Origin: Bradyrhizobium arachidis
GTDB taxonomy: Bacteria; Pseudomonadota; Alphaproteobacteria; Rhizobiales; Xanthobacteraceae
Direction of reading: 5' to 3'
Assembly: GCF_024758505.1 (NCBI RefSeq)
Contig: NZ_CP077970.1
Coordinates: forward strand, 1,736,001-1,800,000
DNA length: 64,000 bases
The position numbers and the translations under genes are program-made. Shown here in pieces: positions 27,531-36,902 of the stretch; position 1 is the first letter of the stretch; the number at the start of each line of letters is the position of its first letter. The notes beneath the pieces are model-generated. The model ran no database searches and was not told the origin of the DNA. It worked only from the letters and a program-made list of their open reading frames with translations.

Positions 27531-27943
27531 TGGGAGGGTCGAAACATCAACGTTCGATCCACCACGGTCGGTGCTCGTGACCAACAGCGAAAGGAGGATC
27601 ATGCGAACGCCAACACGACTGGGCAATCGAAAGTCCAACCCAACCATGCAAACGAGTTCATCCGGTCGAGAAAGAAGAGTGCAGCATCATTCGTTTCACG
27701 AAACCGGAAGAGTTAGCCGTTCGTTTGCTATGCAGTTGAGGTCGGGATTCTCAACCGAGAAAGCGACTTCGTTGAGCTATTCCTACAACTTGACGCTAGG
27801 TACGATTCAATCCCCGGAGGACATTCGTGCAGAAATTGTCCAAAGACTATTCGGGTCTAGGCACCCTCTTGAACCGCAAGCGGCAGCCTGTTGCACGATC
27901 TTCGGTCGGCCACTGTTTGCGATGTGAGTTTTCGACCCTCCCA
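27531..27943. mobile_element. Possible MITE or IS relic bounded by 14-bp inverted repeats
   Basis: TGGGAGGGTCGAAA at 27531-27544 is the exact reverse complement of the sequence at 27930-27943. The 413-bp interval contains a 118-codon plus-strand frame (27571-27927) without a recognised domain. No target duplication was found. Confidence 0.45.
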
Positions 27944-28253
27944 GCTTGCCGACACGCAGCTCTTGAGCGACATCAATGCGCCCTAAGAGCATCTCCATCT
28001 ACGTTGTGCTTGTAGCCGAACAACCGCGCTACCGTGTTGCTGAGGCTATGGGCTCGGATTGCTGCGCAGTCCGGGCCCAACGTTTGCGAAGCGGTTCGGA
28101 CTGCACGCTCCTACAGCATGAATTGCTTCTTGGCAGCAGACGGCCCACTCGTGGGCTCCGAAGGCCGCAAACATTCCGGATGAAAAACAATGAGCGGACG
28201 AATGTCATGGCTGCAGGCCGTTGCCAAACATACGTGGGAGACCGTGGACCAAT

Positions 28254-28269
28254 TGTTGCCTTGGTGACA
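28254..28269 (+). promoter_or_regulatory. NifA upstream activator sequence
   Basis: Exact TGT-N10-ACA (TGTTGCCTTGGTGACA), about 85 bases upstream of the -24 element of the fixA promoter, which is the usual spacing for NifA sites. Confidence 0.85.
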
Positions 28270-28351
28270 ATTCGAATGACTTGATGTTCACAAAAGCTGT
28301 CCCCTTCGAGGATGCTGGTGCGAATTCCTTGTGAAAGCAGCGCTCTCGGTT

Positions 28352-28368
28352 GCGGCACACGACTTGCT
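28352..28368 (+). promoter_or_regulatory. Sigma-54 (-24/-12) promoter for fixA-dctA
   Basis: CGGCACACGACTTGCT has GG at 28354-28355 and GC at 28366-28367, exactly 12 bases apart, matching GGCAC-N5-TTGCT. With the upstream TGT-N10-ACA this gives a complete NifA/RpoN promoter. Confidence 0.88.
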
Positions 28369-28369
28369 T

Positions 28370-28785
28370 TATTCAACGTAGCATCGCCACACAGCCTGGT
28401 GATGTAGGGGCGGGCCGGCGCGCCCCCGCTCGTTCGCCAGGCCCGCCCTGTTCCGCTCTCTAAGCCAGGAACCCGCATGGCCTGGCGGCAATTCAAAAAC
28501 TTGAGACGGCCTCAGATTGAAGGTCGCCCGAAGGGATACTCGTATGGAACGCCTCGACCAATCACAGCCGCCGTATCGCTTGTCGCATGCTGGTCTGAAC
28601 ATGCGAAAGCCATTGTCCTATCTTCGACGTATCGTCGGCATTGTTGCGTTACCGCCACCAACCATCGCCAGCGGTGAGTCCGCGCCCATCCACTTACATC
28701 AACGTCTGATTCTCGATGCCCGTCCACCGGTGTGAGGTCTGCCGTTCTAGTCCCCACTTCCCCACAGCTATTGGAGAGATAGCCG
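28370..28785 (+). other. Long leader of fixA
   Basis: About 415 bases between the sigma-54 promoter and fixA. Small plus-strand frames exist (for example 28543-28735, starting MERLDQSQPPYRLSHAGLNM) but none is recognised, so this is treated as an untranslated leader. Confidence 0.4.
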
Positions 28786-29646
28786 ATGCACAACGTCGTC
28801 TGCATAAAGCAGGTTCCGGACTCCGCGCAGATTCGCGTCCATCCCGTAACGAACACCATTATGCGCCAGGGCGTACCGACAATCGTCAATCCTTACGATT
28901 TGTTTGCGCTCGAGGCCGCCATGGAGCTACGCGACGAGATCGGCGGCGAGATCACTGTTCTGACAATGGGCCCGCCAGCCGCCGAAGACTCGCTGCGAAA
29001 GGCGCTGACCTTCGGTGCAGATCGAGCTGTGTTGCTCACCGATCGTGTTTTCGCAGGGGCCGATACGCTGGCGACGACTTACGCGCTGGCGGCGGCTATT
29101 CGTAAGATCGGAGAAGAGTACGGCCCGCCCGACCTTATCTTCGCCGGCAAGCAGACAATCGATGGCGACACTGCGCAGGTTGGGCCTGGTATTGCCAAGC
29201 GGCTCGGCGTGGTTCAGCTCACCTACGTCGCCGAGATCAAGAGCCTGGATCTCGCGGCGCGCGCAATCGAGGTAGAGCGACGGTCGGAGGGCGGCGTGCA
29301 GGTGCTGCGCACCAAGCTTCCATGTCTCATTACCATGCTGGAGGCGACAAACGAGATCCGGCGAGGTGGTATGACGGATGCGCTGCGGGCGGCACGCACT
29401 GACATCGTAAAATGGAACGCGCAGGATGCAGGTATAGCAGATATCTCGAAATGTGGTCTTAAGGGCTCTCCAACAATCGTTAAGCGTGTGTTCGCTCCCT
29501 CCAAGCGCGCCGAGAAAGCAATGCTGGTCGAGGGTGCCGATCAACCTGTGCCGGCATTAATCGATGCAATTTTCAAGCAACGGCCGAAGCTTGAAGCTGA
29601 ACTTGCAGCGCTGTCGCGCGCTTCCGACGTGGGCTCGGAGCGATGA
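28786..29646 (+). CDS. fixA: FixA, electron-transfer flavoprotein beta-type subunit
   Basis: FixA pairs with FixB to form an ETF-like complex which, with FixCX, bifurcates electrons to supply low-potential reductant to nitrogenase. The protein (286 residues) has the ETF-beta pattern: CIKQVPDSAQIRV at the N-terminus, NPYDLFALEAAMELRD, the nucleotide-binding FAGKQTIDGDTAQVGPGIAK (about 122-141), and the signature KLPCLITMLEATNEIR. It has a good Shine-Dalgarno GGAGA upstream. It is controlled by the NifA/sigma-54 promoter at 28254-28368. Unusually, the next gene is dctA rather than fixB; in Bradyrhizobium fixBCX are known to lie elsewhere. Confidence 0.95.
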   Translation: MHNVVCIKQVPDSAQIRVHPVTNTIMRQGVPTIVNPYDLFALEAAMELRDEIGGEITVLTMGPPAAEDSLRKALTFGADRAVLLTDRVFAGADTLATTYALAAAIRKIGEEYGPPDLIFAGKQTIDGDTAQVGPGIAKRLGVVQLTYVAEIKSLDLAARAIEVERRSEGGVQVLRTKLPCLITMLEATNEIRRGGMTDALRAARTDIVKWNAQDAGIADISKCGLKGSPTIVKRVFAPSKRAEKAMLVEGADQPVPALIDAIFKQRPKLEAELAALSRASDVGSER

Positions 29647-29655
29647 GCCGTTGAA

Positions 29656-30966
29656 ATGTCTCTCGATCTTCGCGTCGTGGTGCTGCCCATGAAGCCTTGG
29701 TACAAGATTCTGTACGCCCAGGTATTGATCGCCATTTTGCTGGGCACCATCGTTGGCTGGCTATGGCCTTCGGTCGCCACCAACGACTGGATCAAGGCGA
29801 TGGGCGACGGCTTCATCAAGCTGATCAAGATGGTGATCGCCCCGATCATCTTCTGCACGGTCGTCTCCGGAATCTCCCACATCCAGGATGCCAAGAAGGT
29901 CGGTCGCATCGGCATCAAAGCGCTGGTCTATTTCGAGATTGTGTCGACGTTTGCTCTCCTGATCGGGCTCATCGTCGGCAATATCGTCAAGCCGGGCGCG
30001 GGCTTCGGCAGCGCTGCCGCGAGCGCGAATGCGGTCGCCAACTACGCCAAGCAGGCCGAGGGACAGAAGTCCGTCGACTTCATCCTGCACATCATTCCCG
30101 ACACCGTGGTGGGCGCCTTCGCGCAGGGCGAGATCCTCCAGGTGCTGCTGTTCTCGGTCCTGTTCGGCTTCGCCATCATGGGTCTCGGCCAGCGCGGCCA
30201 TGCGATCCGCAACTTCATTGACGATGCCGCCCATGCCGTGTTCGGCGTGATCTCGATCGTGATGCGCGCAGCACCAATCGGGGCGTTCGGCGCGATGGCT
30301 TATACCATCGGCAAGTTCGGCACCGGCGCGATCCTCAATCTGATCGGGCTGATCGCGACGTTCTACATCACCGCGGCATTGTTCGTGATCATCGTGCTCG
30401 GCACCATCGCGCGCTTCGCCGGTTTCTCGATCTTCAAATTCATTGCCTACATCAAGGACGAGCTGCTGATCGTGCTCGGCACCTCGTCGTCCGAGAGCGC
30501 GCTGCCGTCCTTGATGGAGAAGCTGGAACGCCTCGGCTGCTCCAAATCGGTGGTCGGCCTCGTGGTTCCTACGGGATACTCGTTCAACCTCGACGGCACC
30601 AACATCTACATGACGTTGTCGACCCTATTCATCGCGCAGGCGCTTGGCTTTGACCTCACCTTGGGCCAGCAGATGACCATCCTGGTCGTGGCCATGCTGA
30701 CCTCTAAGGGCGCCTCCGGCATCACCGGAGCGGGCTTCATCACGCTCGCCGCGACACTCGCGGTGGTCGATCCGCGGCTCGTGCCTGGTATGGCGATCGT
30801 GCTCGGCATCGACAAATTCATGAGCGAATGCCGCGCCCTAACCAACCTGTGCGGCAACGGCGTCGCCTGCGTGATCGTCGCTTGGTGGGAAGGCGAGCTC
30901 GACCGCAAGAAGCTCAATGGGCGCGTCTGCCGAATCGACCCCACGAGCCTCAGGAAATCAGGATAG
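29656..30966 (+). CDS. dctA: DctA-type C4-dicarboxylate:cation symporter
   Basis: An inner-membrane transporter for malate, succinate and fumarate, the main carbon source of bacteroids. It has 436 residues with eight or so hydrophobic helices and two re-entrant loops. Family signatures are the Ser-rich loop [16 protein letters not shown], the [16 protein letters not shown] motif that binds cation and substrate, [13 protein letters not shown], and [16 protein letters not shown]. The start at 29656 lies nine bases after fixA, so it should be transcribed from the NifA promoter, which links carbon uptake to nitrogen fixation. ATG 29689 is an alternative start nearer the first helix. Confidence 0.94.
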   Translation: MSLDLRVVVLPMKPWYKILYAQVLIAILLGTIVGWLWPSVATNDWIKAMGDGFIKLIKMVIAPIIFCTVVSGISHIQDAKKVGRIGIKALVYFEIVSTFALLIGLIVGNIVKPGAGFGSAAASANAVANYAKQAEGQKSVDFILHIIPDTVVGAFAQGEILQVLLFSVLFGFAIMGLGQRGHAIRNFIDDAAHAVFGVISIVMRAAPIGAFGAMAYTIGKFGTGAILNLIGLIATFYITAALFVIIVLGTIARFAGFSIFKFIAYIKDELLIVLGTSSSESALPSLMEKLERLGCSKSVVGLVVPTGYSFNLDGTNIYMTLSTLFIAQALGFDLTLGQQMTILVVAMLTSKGASGITGAGFITLAATLAVVDPRLVPGMAIVLGIDKFMSECRALTNLCGNGVACVIVAWWEGELDRKKLNGRVCRIDPTSLRKSG

Positions 30967-31256
30967 GTTAGGCGGGCGTTAGGCTCCGGATCTTGGGATA
31001 ACCGGCTCGAACGTGGCGCCAATCCGTGCGGCTGAAGAACTAGGCATGACCGGAGGGTAACTAGCGATCCGAATTCCGCTGCCAAAACAAAATGACAGGG
31101 GATTTCGATATCTGAAGATCTCGGTAGAGCCGGACGTAGCCGATTGCTCTATAGCTCATGGACAGCAGCCGCAGGCTCGCGACGGGTATCTGGAGGCGAC
31201 ACATTCAGATGTAAGGTACGCAACGTGTTCCATGCCGCGACAGAAACGAGACAATG
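30967..31256. other. Intergenic, nothing recognised
   Basis: No ORF or clear terminator after dctA was seen. Confidence 0.4.
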
Positions 31257-31487
31257 CTATCTCCGAAGAAGTTCTGTTAGTGCGTTAATCGAGTCCGCCG
31301 AGCAACGAATATCCTCAATGTCCCGAGATAACGTGAGCGCTCTTACCGCTATGGCCGAAAGATCTGGAATCTGACACTCAAGTTCATTCAGACGTTGGTT
31401 CAGGTCCTCCAACTGGGTCTGAAGTTGTTCGATCTCCGCATCTTTCCGTATTGGAGAGTTAATGGTCCAGTCCCGTAGTGCTTGCAT
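31257..31487 (-). CDS. Small coiled-coil protein
   Basis: A 76-residue protein with a clear heptad stretch, KDAEIEQLQTQLEDLNQRLN, continuing to about residue 40, then a helical acidic tail (LSRDIEDIRCSADSINALTE). GGGGGA lies just upstream of the ATG. It is unrecognised, and might be a small oligomerising protein. The strand and start are supported by composition, because the plus-strand alternative is poor. Confidence 0.6.
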   Translation of the reverse strand: MQALRDWTINSPIRKDAEIEQLQTQLEDLNQRLNELECQIPDLSAIAVRALTLSRDIEDIRCSADSINALTELLRR

Positions 31488-32593
31488 GAGTCGTCCCCCT
31501 TTTTAGCTCGTGCTATGTCTTAGCGATGTTCGTGGCCGGAATTGGGAATTCCTTGTCGAATGCTTGGCGGTTTAACGTCGCACCAAACCCGCTCCTTTTC
31601 TGGCTGCCTCGCAGCGCTAGCGTCGTAGCGCGGGCCTCAACAAGCTACGGTGCTGGCTGGGTAGTGAATAAGGCCTAGCCCGCCGCTGGAGTGGCTTGAA
31701 TCTGACGTTGCGTCAGGTTGTAGGTCTTCAGACAATCGCGATCGGCTTTACGGCGACACGTGGGTCGATGTAGTCGGCTCTGAAGGAGAGTTGGCGGCCT
31801 CGCGGGGATCAAACACGTGTAAAGAGCAAATCAATGCGCGATGAAGGGCACAAGCGAGATCAGGATCCGTATGGTCGCAGCGCTCGTATCGAAGCGCCCG
31901 CACGCGGGCGGCAATGGCAGAAGGAGCATTTGAGGGCGGACGCGGCGGGTCCATTTCCTTTGGCTCCGATCCATGGCGACCTCGAAATCAAGCAGCGGAT
32001 GAGACCGATCGCGCCATCGGATCAAATAGTGCGGGTTCGTCTTCCCTCAGACCTTGGTCCGAATAAGACAGTATGATCGGCGTGGCCGTCGTTCGACAAA
32101 ACAACCCCTCTCGCAGAACTTAAGGAAAGCGGTAGTGATGGCGCAGTCTACCATTGGTAGGATCAACCGTTCACTTCACGAGACGGGCCGCTTGATGGTT
32201 TGCAACGAGTTACGCTGGAGTTCGGCGTTAAGGCCGCCGCTCGTCGCTTATAGGTGAGCTAGCGTTGCTTCTGGTGCTCGGGAGGCTCGAAGCGGAATTG
32301 GGTCGTTCAGATCAGATCCTACGAGCGAGTCAATGGGAGTGGCGGCAACCGTGGCATTCCCTGTCGCTTAATCTGGGGCACTTGCCCAGCTTCAGCCCGA
32401 TGGCCCCTTGCGCCGAATCAGGATGAGCACGTCAAAGCAGAGCTGACCGCGCGGAACAACGACGCATCTCATTGAGCAGAAGGTGAACGGATGAGGAAGC
32501 AGAAGGGTCATTGCTCGGCAGTGATCGAGAAAGCGTCTGAGCAGAACGTGATCTCCGTCAGATCCAGTGTATCTGCGCGACAAAGGAGCTAGC
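31488..32593. other. Gene-poor stretch with a MerR-type promoter motif
   Basis: No supported gene. The main feature is the MerR-type motif at 31695. The first credible gene downstream on the plus strand starts at 32594. Confidence 0.4.
31695..31730 (+). promoter_or_regulatory. MerR-type promoter/operator motif, copy 1
   Basis: CTTGAAT serves as a -35, followed by the perfect dyad CTGACG-TTG-CGTCAG (31702-31716) and GTTGTAGGT near the -10. It shares its layout with the motif at nolA (49296). Confidence 0.6.
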
Positions 32594-33013
32594 ATGAGAG
32601 CGCAAATTGCGGACCAGCTTGAGGACGGTCGCGTACGATATGGACAATTCGCCAGCGCACCGGGATCAGGTCCTTGCGGTCTCTTCATTGTGCAGGGACC
32701 CTGCGGCTGTAAACTCAAGATCGTTGGAATGCTCCACGCGGGCTGGGAACATGTCTCCGTTTCGATCCCGCGGCGCTGTCCGAATTGGCAGGAGATGTGC
32801 TTCGTCAAGGATCTATTTTGGGACGAGGAAGAGTGCGTGATGCAGCTTCATCCGCCCCGGTCCGAATACGTGAACAATAACCGATACTGTCTGCATCTCT
32901 GGAGGCCGACTAGGCAGGAAATTCCAACACCACCCTCGGGGCTCGTCGGCATAGTCGGGATTGGTCCATCCGAAGCGGCTAGGCTCGCTGCACAAATACG
33001 GGTTGTCGGATGA
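32594..33013 (+). CDS. DUF7694-like protein
   Basis: A 139-residue protein with the pattern CPNWQEMCFVKDLFWDEEE, then VMQLHPPRSEYVNN and CLHLWRP, which occurs in small proteins of phages and rhizobia (DUF7694-type). Conserved Cys, Trp and His residues are in place, but no activity is known. ATG 32594 was chosen over 32567 because AAGGAG precedes it. The N-terminal half (residues 1-60) has a separate Gly/Cys-rich pattern. It lies downstream of the MerR-type motif at 31695 but about 860 bases away. Confidence 0.7.
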   Translation: MRAQIADQLEDGRVRYGQFASAPGSGPCGLFIVQGPCGCKLKIVGMLHAGWEHVSVSIPRRCPNWQEMCFVKDLFWDEEECVMQLHPPRSEYVNNNRYCLHLWRPTRQEIPTPPSGLVGIVGIGPSEAARLAAQIRVVG

Positions 33014-33214
33014 CCCGGACCCATGGGACGTCTTGAGGGAGAACGCGCGATCAACAATTGAGACTCGTCATCCTCGTGACGGATAGGCGCTGCAGGCAGG
33101 TCCGCGGGCATGAAGCGTGGACGGTGCATCGGGTCCATTTTGTGGGCTCAGGAACCAGCGACGTGGATCCGTGACCCGCAGTCATCCGCCAGCCTTTGCT
33201 TATGATGCGGACCC

Positions 33215-33261
33215 ATCCACTGTTCGGATATGTTCTATCGATACAATCGATTTTACGAGCT
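33215..33261 (+). promoter_or_regulatory. Nod box upstream of response regulator and noeI-like gene
   Basis: A 47-bp element beginning ATCCAC and ending CAATCGATTTTACGAGCT, with GGATATGTTCTATCGATA between. It aligns over its full length with the nod box at 52385. The key NodD half sites ATC-N-A-ACAATCGATTTTAC are conserved except for one A-to-T change. Confidence 0.85.
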
Positions 33262-33318
33262 ACCGAGAACGGCGGATAAGCAAAACCACTTCGAAGAGAT
33301 GAATTCAGGCCGATCAGG

Positions 33319-33564
33319 ATGGCACCAAGAGGAATTCTCAGGTTCGCCTCGAACATCGAGTGCGGATGCCGATTAAAGCAACGTGTTTTTGGTGACTCGC
33401 GCCAAAACTTGCCAGAGGCGCGTGGTCGACGGCTGCCGGCAAACCTTCGTATAAATAGTGCAACCACTTCTATGTTGGATACCTACTTCCGTTCGATTGA
33501 ATCACCGCTTGCTCGGGTCTTAGCCTCGCGGCGAAGGCGAGAACTATCGATTGCAGGTGTCTAA
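33319..33564 (+). CDS. Possible small leader ORF downstream of nod box
   Basis: An 81-codon frame beginning 58 bases after the nod box, whose TAA overlaps the ATG of the response regulator (TAATG). The basic sequence is not recognised. The overlap suggests translational coupling, but the composition is only moderately protein-like. Confidence 0.3.
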   Translation: MAPRGILRFASNIECGCRLKQRVFGDSRQNLPEARGRRLPANLRINSATTSMLDTYFRSIESPLARVLASRRRRELSIAGV

Positions 33565-34040
33565 TGCTGCTTCAGAAGAATCGAGTGAAGTGCGGTCAGG
33601 TCGCCTCGCAAGTGCAGAAGAGGTCCCTCCTAGATCTAGTCCGAGTGGCCCACACGCTCAATATCATCTCCGTCGTGTGCGACGATCAGTCGGTTCGCGA
33701 ACCACTAATGGACATGATTATTGCAGCCGGCTGCGTGGCCGAGCTCTTCCGAAGTGCAGATGAATTCCTCAGCTCAAAAAGCGACATCAGGACGTCTTGT
33801 TTGATCGCGGACATGCAGTTGACGAGCGCAAGTGGGCTCGACTTATACGAGCAGCTCATCGCATCCGGAAAAACAATTCCCACCATCCTGCTTGTGGCTG
33901 GCCCCGACGACGACAACCGTGCGCGCGCGCTGCAAGCCGGCGTGTCACAGGTTCTGCGTAAGCCGTTCGACAAAGGCGAACTGCTTGCGTGCATAAAATC
34001 GACATTCAAAGACCGAAAGACAATTCGAGGTCGCCCTTGA
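33564..34040 (+). CDS. Receiver-only response regulator, atypical
   Basis: A 158-residue protein consisting of one CheY-like receiver domain with an N-terminal extension of about 33 residues and no output domain. The acidic pair is VCDDQSV (Asp40, Asp41), the phospho-acceptor is Asp83 in LIADMQL, and the Lys is K133 in LRKPFD. The conserved Thr/Ser at the end of beta-4 is replaced by Val (TILLVAGPD). The FixJ/NodW-like style (SADEFL, GLDLYEQL) suggests it came from a FixJ-type regulator. It is probably transcribed from the nod box at 33215, which would make it flavonoid-inducible. Partners are unknown. Confidence 0.8.
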   Translation: MLLQKNRVKCGQVASQVQKRSLLDLVRVAHTLNIISVVCDDQSVREPLMDMIIAAGCVAELFRSADEFLSSKSDIRTSCLIADMQLTSASGLDLYEQLIASGKTIPTILLVAGPDDDNRARALQAGVSQVLRKPFDKGELLACIKSTFKDRKTIRGRP

Positions 34041-34333
34041 ATATGGGCATACAAGCTTGGAGATCCCGTCGTGCGGGCTAGTTGAGCCCGACCCTGGCGG
34101 CGAATGGGATGAGAGTATTTATCATGCCGACCTCAAATCGTTTGGCAGCACGATCCCGCTTTCCAGCGCGTTGAAAGTGGACCGAACGCAGGCGCCAAAG
34201 CGTTGGCTGATGCTGGCGCGGCAGGAATCGCACGTGCATTTAACTAGGAGAGAGGTTCAATGAAGATGACGCCGCTGTTCAGAGAAGGTTTACGGACGCC
34301 GATACCGCAGTCCATGCATGAGGACTTCAGCGC

Positions 34334-34993
34334 ATGCTAGAATCGACGTCGTCTTTAGATGTGCACGAGCAGCTTGTTTCACTTCTGGAAAAGCCAAGCC
34401 CCGTTATCTTAGATATCGGCTGTAATGATGGAACCGACACAAAACGGTTTCTCGAGCTGTGCCCCGAGGCGCTGTTCTACTGTTTTGAGCCGGACCCCCG
34501 TGCTGTGGTCCGCTTTAAGAAGAACATGCATCTGGACCTCGACAAAGTGAGGCTGTTTGAGATCGCGATCAGCGATCGAAATGGAAAGATTGATTTCCAT
34601 CCAAGCAATGGGGATGGGGAGGTGGAGGAATGGGACCTCTCTGGCTCAATACGTCGGCCAAAGAACCATCTTGCTGAATATGAATGGGTTCGATTTGATC
34701 ATCCAATCTCGGTTGAAACTCGAAGGCTGGATGACTGGACCAGTGAAGCTAACGTGGACAAGATTGATTTGATTTGGATGGATGTTCAGGGAGCGGAGTC
34801 CGATGTCATCGCTGGTGGCAAACGGGCTTTGAGCAATACGCGGTTCATCTACACGGAATATAGTGATCGCGAGCTTTATGAAGGCCAGCTGTCCCTGCAC
34901 GCCATACTTGAGCTTTTACCATCGTTTGAAGTGGTAAGGCTCTATCCCCGCGAAGTGGAGGGTGATGTGTTGCTCAGGAATACGGGCTGTTAA
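34334..34993 (+). CDS. noeI: FkbM-family methyltransferase, probable NoeI
   Basis: A 219-residue class-I SAM methyltransferase of the FkbM family. The SAM-binding motif is VILDIGCNDGTD at about 24-35, with YCFEPDPRAVVRF after it (acidic residue for the ribose), and the later motif DLIWMDVQGAESDVIAGGK is typical of FkbM proteins. NoeI of rhizobia belongs to this family and adds a 2-O-methyl group to the Nod-factor fucose. Location about 1 kb downstream of a nod box in a strain carrying nodZ supports this. No other gene except the receiver protein and a weak 68-codon frame lies between. Another FkbM glycan methyltransferase remains possible. Confidence 0.7.
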   Translation: MLESTSSLDVHEQLVSLLEKPSPVILDIGCNDGTDTKRFLELCPEALFYCFEPDPRAVVRFKKNMHLDLDKVRLFEIAISDRNGKIDFHPSNGDGEVEEWDLSGSIRRPKNHLAEYEWVRFDHPISVETRRLDDWTSEANVDKIDLIWMDVQGAESDVIAGGKRALSNTRFIYTEYSDRELYEGQLSLHAILELLPSFEVVRLYPREVEGDVLLRNTGC

Positions 34994-35184
34994 CGCGGTC
35001 TCTGCTTTCTTTGCTGCGAGAGGCCGCATCACGTGACCGCGTGATGCGGCAGCGCAGTTCGGGTCAGGGTCGCTAGGGCAAGCGATGGTTATGAGGTTAT
35101 TCGTTTCGCTCTCGCGATAGCGCTTGCAGATTAGTTCGCGCGCGAGTAATTGATCAACGAAAGTTCTCGCGTTGGCAGACCGCA

Positions 35185-35523
35185 ATGAAGATGAATGATC
35201 TGAAGTCAATGAGTGTCGACGAGCTGTGGAATCTCCACGCGAAGGTGTCTGCCGCTCTAACTCAACGGATTGCGACGGAAAAGGTCATCCTCGAGGAGCG
35301 GCTGCGAACCATCGGAGCGCTCGAGAAGCCCACCCGGCCCGCCCGTGAGCGTCGGCCCTACCCGCCTGTGCGGCCAAAGTATCGAAATCCGAAGAACCCG
35401 GCGCAAACCTGGTCAGGGCGTGGGAAATTACCCAGATGGCTCGACCCGCAACTTCGTGCCGGCCGAAAGTTGGATGACTTCCTCATTGACCGACCTGCAC
35501 GTAGGCGTCGCCACAAAGCCTGA
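35185..35523 (+). CDS. H-NS-family nucleoid protein
   Basis: A 112-residue H-NS-like protein. An N-terminal helix for oligomerisation (MSVDELWNLHAKVSAALTQR) is followed by a Pro/Arg-rich linker and the C-terminal DNA-binding motif YRNPKNPAQTWSGRGKLPRW, with the core W-[ST]-GRGK-x-P-x-W. H-NS proteins silence AT-rich, foreign DNA, which suits a gene-poor island. The tail RPARRRRHKA is basic. It is intact and a single gene. Confidence 0.93.
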   Translation: MKMNDLKSMSVDELWNLHAKVSAALTQRIATEKVILEERLRTIGALEKPTRPARERRPYPPVRPKYRNPKNPAQTWSGRGKLPRWLDPQLRAGRKLDDFLIDRPARRRRHKA

Positions 35524-36016
35524 CAAGCCGGTCAGCAATTCCGATTCGACTTACTGCGACCATGCCTGTTTTGAGCTGTTGGCTCTGTAGTTGCGGCTTT
35601 CTTCATGCGTGTCTCGCAAATGCTCGATAGCCGCGTCAGAACCTTCGGCTCTGCGCTTCCGCACTTTCCAGGTCACTAATAGCTCAACCTGAGCGGCCAA
35701 CGCCGCCCAGCGAGAGCCGATGGTCTTAATTTCTAGACTTTCGACAAATCTTCTCCGCGAACGGATTTCGACATCCTCTTTTGGGGCCCCAAGGCCTTTC
35801 AGTGAAGGATTACTGATCGGCTAGACAGCGGAGCAACGTGCTACGCATCATCGGCTGAAAGAGATCTGGTCCGTCTTCTTCCATGTGTTTGTGTTCGCGA
35901 CCCAAAGCACCCGGGCGGCAAAGAAGGTGCTGTCAGGTGCGTCACAAAGTCGTTGAGGGCGATGACGGGCAATCGATGTCTTAAAGCTAGCTACGACGTT
36001 AGCCGTTTCTGAGGAT
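35524..36016. other. No gene supported
   Basis: Short frames only, with no recognisable motif. Confidence 0.4.
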
Positions 36017-36283
36017 CTATTGGATTTCGAGTACAGGTCCACATTTTGGACCGAGCAGCCTCACTCCACGAGCTATATAGCTACCGCGCGGCGGCTCCAC
36101 ATAGTCGACCCCATCGATCCAAAAGGACATATCGTCGATCGCAAGCTGCGGATTATAAGTCCACCCGGTCTGGACAGCTTTCACCACGGCGAAGGCACCA
36201 TGTGGTGAAAACGAGTCCGGGATGACGACATCAGCATCCGGCTCGCATCCTGATAGAACCTCAATAAGCTCTTTCACCTTCAT
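36017..36283 (-). CDS. Small conserved hypothetical protein
   Basis: An 88-residue protein starting MKVKELIEVLSGCEPDADVV, a pattern common in small rhizobial and phage-like proteins where a short helix is followed by acidic strand residues (L-x-x-x-DPDAEV). The remainder, FWIDGVDYVEPPRGSYIA, suggests a small beta fold. Function is unknown. The start is supported by the family-like N-terminus. Confidence 0.7.
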   Translation of the reverse strand: MKVKELIEVLSGCEPDADVVIPDSFSPHGAFAVVKAVQTGWTYNPQLAIDDMSFWIDGVDYVEPPRGSYIARGVRLLGPKCGPVLEIQ

Positions 36284-36902
36284 TTCGTAGCCTTAGGATC
36301 GCAGTTGCGAGGAGTATCCATCTATGACTTCTGTAGGATCAGTAAACCCCACGTCAAGCTGCAAGTTACCGATCCCAAACAAGCTTCGCTGCGTCCGCGC
36401 GCAGCGCCAGCTCGAGGCCCGGTCATGTCAGCGGAGCACGACGCTTTCGGGTGCCTGTCATGAGTCATCCGTGGCGAATTGATCCGGTTGCCTCCTGAAG
36501 GCTTCGCTCAGTGCCGTCGCACGAGCGCAGCTGGGCGAGACACGATTGAGCGAATGCCGATGTTCCACGAGCAGGAAGGTGGCTCATTGCCACAGATGAT
36601 TCGTTTCTGACCCGCGAGGTAATGCACATGGGCTGATGCCGCAAGGTGAGCGGCTGAGCTAAGTCGGCGGACATCATCAAATCCATCTTAGGCGACCTGG
36701 CCTAGAGTGAAGCAGTTTCGGCTGCTGCTTCTCCAGCAGCATAATGTTGCGCGCGAGAACTTTCGAGGGCTTGAACCGGACCCAGCGTCAAGTTGTAGAA
36801 TCCCAAATTAGTGTCGACACAAACAACAAGGAAGGGCCGTTTCATGATCTCCTCGCTGTTCCGCTCGGAAAGCGCAGCCGCTTTGGAAAGAGAGACCTCT
36901 CA
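36284..36902. other. Gene-poor region leading to a MerR-type motif
   Basis: Nothing recognised apart from the palindromic CTGCTGCTTCTCCAGCAG at 36722-36739 and the motif at 36770. Confidence 0.4.
36770..36805 (+). promoter_or_regulatory. MerR-type promoter/operator motif, copy 2
   Basis: CTTGAACCGGACCCAGCGTC followed by AAGTTGTAGAAT. The spacing and conserved CTTGAA, GCGTCAAGTTGTAG are shared with copies at 31695, 37875 and 49296. It lies 98 bases before the small membrane protein at 36903. Confidence 0.55.

Noticed and set aside
32345..32375. Possible sigma-54 promoter (TGGCAT...TCGCT)
   Set aside because: The GG to GC spacing is 11 rather than 10 bases, and there is no TGT-N10-ACA upstream that I could see.
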